DNA of 64,000 nt from an uncultured Lachnospiraceae bacterium (lineage in GTDB: Bacteria; Bacillota; Clostridia; Lachnospirales; Lachnospiraceae), in contig CAJUFN010000011.1 of the NCBI GenBank assembly GCA_910585545.1, positions 7,289 to 71,288 of the forward strand, written 5' to 3'. The notes under the pieces were generated by a model. It did no database searches and was not told where the DNA came from. It was given only the letters and a program-made list of their open reading frames with translations. The position numbers and the translations under genes are program-made. Shown one piece after another: positions 60,781-64,000 of this stretch (position 1 is the first letter of the stretch; the number at the start of each line of letters is the position of its first letter).

Positions 60781-61051
60781 TCCTTTCCCGTCCTTTCCTT
60801 GTTTTGTAATGTGATAAGTTCCGTAGCAAGCATAGGAAAAGAGTACCCTTTTCCGAAAATGCCCTGCATTTTGCTTGTTGGGAAGTTTCCCAAACCCTCT
60901 GAAAATCCTTTCACTACCTACTACACCGCATAAGGCGATTTTGCCGAAGTTTTAGCGAAATTTTTTCAAAAAGTTTTTCTTATTTCTTAATACGGAAAAG
61001 TTTCTAAAATGCCAAATAGTATTATTGACTATTGCTTTACGAAAATGTATC
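60781..61051. other. Gap before the TetR promoter
   Basis: No gene I can support. A minus-strand frame (60699-60914) overlaps the TnpW-like gene in another phase and has no ribosome binding site. The right half is A/T-rich with polypurine runs typical of promoter approaches. Confidence 0.4.
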
Positions 61052-61108
61052 TTGACAAGTAAACGAACGTTTACTATAATGTGAAAAGGAGCTGTAAACG
61101 TTCGTTTA
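61052..61108 (+). promoter_or_regulatory. TetR promoter with two operator half-palindromes
   Basis: TTGACA (61052-61057), 17 bases, TATAAT (61075-61080). TAAACGAACGTTTA (61060-61073) fills the spacer; its exact reverse complement TAAACGTTCGTTTA lies at 61095-61108. Two such sites bracketing the start fit autorepression by the TetR-family protein. Confidence 0.75.
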
Positions 61109-61126
61109 CTTTTTGGAGGGTTAAAA

Positions 61127-61744
61127 ATGTCTGACACAAAAGAAAATATATTGATAGCTGCATTGAACCTATTTGCACAAAATGGATATGAGGCTGTTTC
61201 TGTCAGTATGATTGCAGGAGCATTAGGAGTAACTAAGGGTGCGTTATACAAGCATTACAAAAACAAACAAGATATATTTAACAGCATAGTGGAGCGTATG
61301 TATCAATTAGATACTGAACGTGCTAAAAAATATTGTGTGCCAGAGGGTACATTAGACGAAATGTTAGAAGAATACCAGAATACAGACCTTAATAATATTG
61401 TTCAATTTGCTCTTGCACAATTTGATTTTTGGACAACAGATGTATTTGCTTCTAATTTTCGTAAAATGTTGACATTAGAGCAATACAAAACTCCAGAGAT
61501 GAACGCCCTGTATCAAAATTGTATTGTAAGTGGTCCTATAAAGTACTTGGAAAATTTATTTAGTGAAATGATTAAAAAAGGCATTTTGAAAAAAATTGAC
61601 GCTAAGCAACTTGCTATTGAATTTTATGCACCATTCTTTTTGCTGATTAGTACATCAGACGAATTTAAAAATAATGACTTAAATGCGAAAAACAAATTGA
61701 CTACACACATACAAAGATTTATCGAAAGTAATAAAATGGAATAG
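61127..61744 (+). CDS. TetR/AcrR-family transcriptional regulator
   Basis: A 205-residue repressor: N-terminal helix-turn-helix KENILIAALNLFAQNGYEAVSVSMIAGALGVTKGALYKHYKNKQDIF, then a ligand domain. TTGGAGGG precedes the ATG. It heads a cassette with a KTR peptide and a methyltransferase, which it may control. Confidence 0.92.
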   Translation: MSDTKENILIAALNLFAQNGYEAVSVSMIAGALGVTKGALYKHYKNKQDIFNSIVERMYQLDTERAKKYCVPEGTLDEMLEEYQNTDLNNIVQFALAQFDFWTTDVFASNFRKMLTLEQYKTPEMNALYQNCIVSGPIKYLENLFSEMIKKGILKKIDAKQLAIEFYAPFFLLISTSDEFKNNDLNAKNKLTTHIQRFIESNKME

Positions 61745-61755
61745 GAAGTGATAAT

Positions 61756-61914
61756 ATGCAAAGTAAATGGGTCATTTGTCCTTTATGCAATAGTAAAACA
61801 CGCTTAAAATTGCGTGAGGATACTATTTTAAAAAATTATCCTCTATTTTGCCCTAAGTGTAAGCATGAATTGTTAATTTCAGCAGAAAAATTCAAGATAA
61901 GTATTGTGCAATGA
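61756..61914 (+). CDS. Cysteine-rich KTR domain protein (52 residues)
   Basis: MQSKWVICPLCNSKTRLKLR then YPLFCPKCKHELL: two C-x2-C pairs around a KTR motif, a zinc-ribbon-like peptide common as cargo in Firmicutes integrative elements. GGAAG precedes the ATG. 11 bases after the TetR stop and 32 before the methyltransferase. Confidence 0.85.
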   Translation: MQSKWVICPLCNSKTRLKLREDTILKNYPLFCPKCKHELLISAEKFKISIVQ

Positions 61915-61946
61915 CAAATTAGATTTACAAAAAAGGAGATATTGAG

Positions 61947-62663
61947 ATGGATTATATTAGAAGTAAAAAATACTCTACAAAGGAATTACAATCAAAAATT
62001 ATGGGACCTAATCCCATAAAATTAGAGGAAGAACTATTACTTAATCATAAAATTCCTTACGGAAGTTGCGTATGTGATTTGGGAAGTGGGCAGGGATTAA
62101 CTTCTGTTTTTCTTGCAAAAGAATTTGGATTTACAGTTTATGCTGCTGATTTATGGAGTGAGCCCGAAGAAAATAAAAAATTCTTTGAGAAAATGGGATT
62201 TTCTTCTAATCAAATTATCCCTGTAAAAGCAGATGCCAACCATTTGCCGTTTGAAGTAGAATTTTTTGACGCAGTTGTAAGCACAGACTCATATAATTAT
62301 TTTGGTCGAGAACCTTTATTTTTAGATAGCAAACTCTTGCCCTTTGTAAAAAAGGGAGGTTATATTTATATCGCTATTCCAGGTATGAAGAAAGATTGTC
62401 ACGATAATCTTCCACAAGAATTGCTGTTATCTTGGACACCGGAACAACTTGACTATATGCATGATATAACATATTGGACTGATATTTTAAGCCATTGCAA
62501 AAATGCAGAATTAGTTTCTATATATGAAATGGAAAGTAACTCTGAGGTTTGGGCTGATTGGTTACAACAAGAAAATGAATATGCTATCAATGACCGTAAG
62601 GCTATGGAAGCTGGTGGTGGAAAATATCTTAATTTTATTGCTATTATCTTACGAAAAAAATAA
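61947..62663 (+). CDS. Class I SAM-dependent methyltransferase
   Basis: A 238-residue enzyme: motif I VCDLGSGQGLTSVFLAKEF near residue 43, acidic YAADLWSEPEE, DANHLPFEVEFFDAVVSTDSYNYFG near 98, and late GGYIYIAIPGMKKD. AAAGGAG precedes the ATG. Cargo of the mobile element, with the KTR peptide; substrate unknown (small molecule or antibiotic modification are both possible). Confidence 0.88.
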   Translation: MDYIRSKKYSTKELQSKIMGPNPIKLEEELLLNHKIPYGSCVCDLGSGQGLTSVFLAKEFGFTVYAADLWSEPEENKKFFEKMGFSSNQIIPVKADANHLPFEVEFFDAVVSTDSYNYFGREPLFLDSKLLPFVKKGGYIYIAIPGMKKDCHDNLPQELLLSWTPEQLDYMHDITYWTDILSHCKNAELVSIYEMESNSEVWADWLQQENEYAINDRKAMEAGGGKYLNFIAIILRKK

Positions 62664-63045
62664 AATTTTAGAGCCGGACGCACAGACGCAGAGCCGATAA
62701 TCACAAGAAATAAATCTTATGATTATTGGCTCTTTCTGTTTTGTGATAGGAAAACAAACCGCCATTTCCTGTATATAAAATGGAATAGCGGTAAATACAC
62801 AATTATTTTTATATACATGGCGGTGTTGGGAGATATTGCCATGTTTCTTTTTCACATTTTTAATTCTATTCCATTGTTAAAAAAAACCTATTCCATGCAA
62901 CGGTTTTTTGCAACCATAGAGATGAACAGACAAATCATCATAATTACTTAAATAACTCATATTACCAAACGCCTATGCGGTTTTATGCCTGCATGGGCGT
63001 TTGTTGTAATAGCCCCCTACTGGGAAGAAAGGGGGTGATGAGAAA
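62664..63045. other. Intergenic gap with terminator and inverted repeats
   Basis: GAGCCGATAATCA (62691-62703) pairs with TGATTATTGGCTC (62720-62732) and TTTCTGTTTT follows: terminator of the methyltransferase transcript. ACCGC...GCGGT near 62760-62793 and a repeated CTATTCCAT word follow. No gene is visible; the right end carries the promoter of the sigma gene. Confidence 0.55.
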
Positions 63046-63492
63046 ATGAGGTATTCCGAACAATTTATGGAGCATATCGAATATGCCTTTGCCGCGTTCT
63101 GTAAAATCGTTCTCCGCAATGCGGCAATCAGCGCGTACCGCGATTTTGGACGGAAACAGAAGCATGAAGTATCGCTTGACTATCTGATGTCGGAAACATT
63201 TTTTGAACCGTTTGCAACCGACAACTATTTTGAGCAGTATGTTTATGAGAAGCCGACTGTTTTTGTCGTGCAAGGGAAAGAAGTCGTCGTTACAAGTAAA
63301 CGGTTAGCCGACGCATTAGCTAACCTGTCAGAACAAAGGCGTACTGTTCTGCTGATGAATTTTTTCCTCGGTTACAGCGAAAGAAAAATCGGGAATGAGT
63401 ACGGAAGAAGCAGAAGTACAGTCAACTACTGGAAACTGGCGGCATTGAAGCAGTTAAGAAAAGAACTGGAGGAAACAAAACATGAGGAATAA
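63046..63492 (+). CDS. Sigma-70-family factor of integrative elements (Tn916 ORF7-like)
   Basis: A 148-residue protein: ALANLSEQRRTVLLMNFFLGYSERKIGNEYGRSRSTVNYWKLAALKQLRKELEE is a region 4 helix-turn-helix. In Tn916-like elements this factor supports expression of conjugation or excision genes. Its end overlaps the next gene by 11 bases. Confidence 0.82.
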   Translation: MRYSEQFMEHIEYAFAAFCKIVLRNAAISAYRDFGRKQKHEVSLDYLMSETFFEPFATDNYFEQYVYEKPTVFVVQGKEVVVTSKRLADALANLSEQRRTVLLMNFFLGYSERKIGNEYGRSRSTVNYWKLAALKQLRKELEETKHEE

Positions 63493-63685
63493 GAAACTGA
63501 TACCCTTTGAAACCATTGAGAAAGCTGTTGCCGGCGAGCCGGAAGCCATAGACGCGGTACTGCGGCATTACACAGCGCGGATTAAATATCTGTCTACCTA
63601 TCGCGGGCATATTAACGACGATATTCAAGACCGTCTGAAAGCACAGCTTATCAAAGCTATCCTGCAATTCCGTTTTGATAGGTAG
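63482..63685 (+). CDS. HTH_16-type conjugative-transposon regulator (Tn916 ORF8-like)
   Basis: A 67-residue protein: LIPFETIEKAVAGEPEAIDAVLRHYTARIKYLS... HINDDIQDRLKAQLIKAILQFRFD, the pattern of the helix-turn-helix conjugative-transposon domain that pairs with the sigma-like gene before it. Length is near the family norm (about 80). Confidence 0.82.
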   Translation: MRNKKLIPFETIEKAVAGEPEAIDAVLRHYTARIKYLSTYRGHINDDIQDRLKAQLIKAILQFRFDR

Positions 63686-64000
63686 TAGCAAAGCCAGAAA
63701 AAGCCGTCAAGGATAAAATGCACGCTTGCGCGTCCTTGACGGCTTTCCCTGTCTTTGCTGTTGGGCAGCCAAGAGAGCGCAATCGGATAAACCGCTTACG
63801 CTCTCTATCCAGTATGGAATGTTACGCGATAGAGTGTGCTTCTCGCTTGATTTAAGCGGCATTACAGAAAAGATAAGGGCAGGGGTAAGGGTTTTATACT
63901 CCAACCCTTAAAAATGAGGTTCTACTGCGTAACATAACAAATGATATTATAAAGTTATACTTAAATATGTACAATAAATATTAAATAAGAATGTACAAAT
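63686..64000. other. Non-coding tail with three hairpins
   Basis: AGCAAAGcCAGaaAAAGCC... extends to 63759 as a long imperfect hairpin (inner stem AAAGCCGTCAAGGA / TCCTTGACGGCTTT). AGAGAGCG (63772-63779) pairs with CGCTCTCT (63799-63806). TAAGGGTT (63886-63893) pairs with AACCCTTA (63903-63910). The last 80 bases are A/T-rich. The hairpins could be terminator, excision or transfer-origin signals; no open frame is supported. Confidence 0.6.

Larger units (their letters stand above)
58860..64000. mobile_element. Left part of an integrative/mobilisable element
   Basis: Serine recombinase, TnpW-like protein, TetR/KTR/methyltransferase cargo and Tn916-like sigma/HTH genes form a block with shifted G/C content. 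The element continues beyond the window, so its right end, transfer genes and total length are not seen. Confidence 0.75.

Noticed and set aside
60699..60914. Small minus-strand frame next to the TnpW-like gene
   Set aside because: It overlaps the better-supported gene in another phase and has no recognised family or ribosome binding site.
1..64000. CRISPR arrays, tRNA or rRNA genes
   Set aside because: I saw no regularly spaced direct repeats of array type and no tRNA or rRNA signatures; a covariance search could find something I missed.

Overview
The window looks like a chromosomal segment of a low-GC, anaerobic, spore-forming gut Clostridia, most likely Lachnospiraceae. The signs are a four-subunit pyruvate:ferredoxin oxidoreductase, hybrid-cluster protein (Hcp), CotF-like spore-coat proteins, AGGAGG-type ribosome binding sites and A/T-rich codon use. 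I cannot name the genus. I found no rRNA, tRNA or CRISPR array.

Layout. 1-4210: a bacitracin/lantibiotic-type resistance operon (response regulator, ABC ATPase, permease, histidine kinase). A DAHP synthase gene has been inserted between permease and kinase, flanked by a 92-bp direct repeat. 4263-9554: a metallo-beta-lactamase-fold protein; a tightly coupled three-gene module (unknown protein, DUF4869-like protein, small P-loop ATPase); an XRE regulator; and a nucleotidyltransferase/GNAT pair on the minus strand. 10080-12456: hcp and a divergent Crp/Fnr regulator sharing a 14-bp palindrome. 13036-15501: small regulators and a retron (reverse transcriptase plus an upstream msr/msd-like RNA whose a1/a2 stem can be drawn). 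15549-22773: small housekeeping and accessory genes. 22841-26171: a metal-handling block with a DtxR-family repressor and its operator, a Cys-rich membrane peptide, CsoR with two operator boxes, and a copper P-type ATPase with a C-terminal CopZ-like domain that has its own internal ribosome binding site. 26273-31833: ECF S component, kinase, second RsmH, Rpn-like nuclease, then a repeat-rich secreted protein, ECF sigma factor, RsgI-like anti-sigma factor and MscL. 32108-41491: a ten-gene Mrp/Mbh-type cation/proton antiporter operon with four large proton-channel subunits and no hydrogenase genes. 41681-58776: a surface protein, HelD, a DUF2974 hydrolase, PFOR, a LytTR/DUF3021 pair, uridine phosphorylase, an ABC-F protein, spore-coat proteins, two peptidases and a sodium symporter. 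58860-64000: the start of a mobile element (large serine recombinase, TnpW-like protein, TetR/KTR/methyltransferase cargo, Tn916-like sigma and HTH genes) running off the window.

The best candidates for something undescribed are the retron without an obvious effector, the three-gene DUF4869/ATPase module, and the DAHP synthase nested in a resistance operon. A 40-bp palindrome family recurs three times at gene 3' ends. Several divergent or promoter-overlapping operators can be read directly and give testable regulatory predictions.
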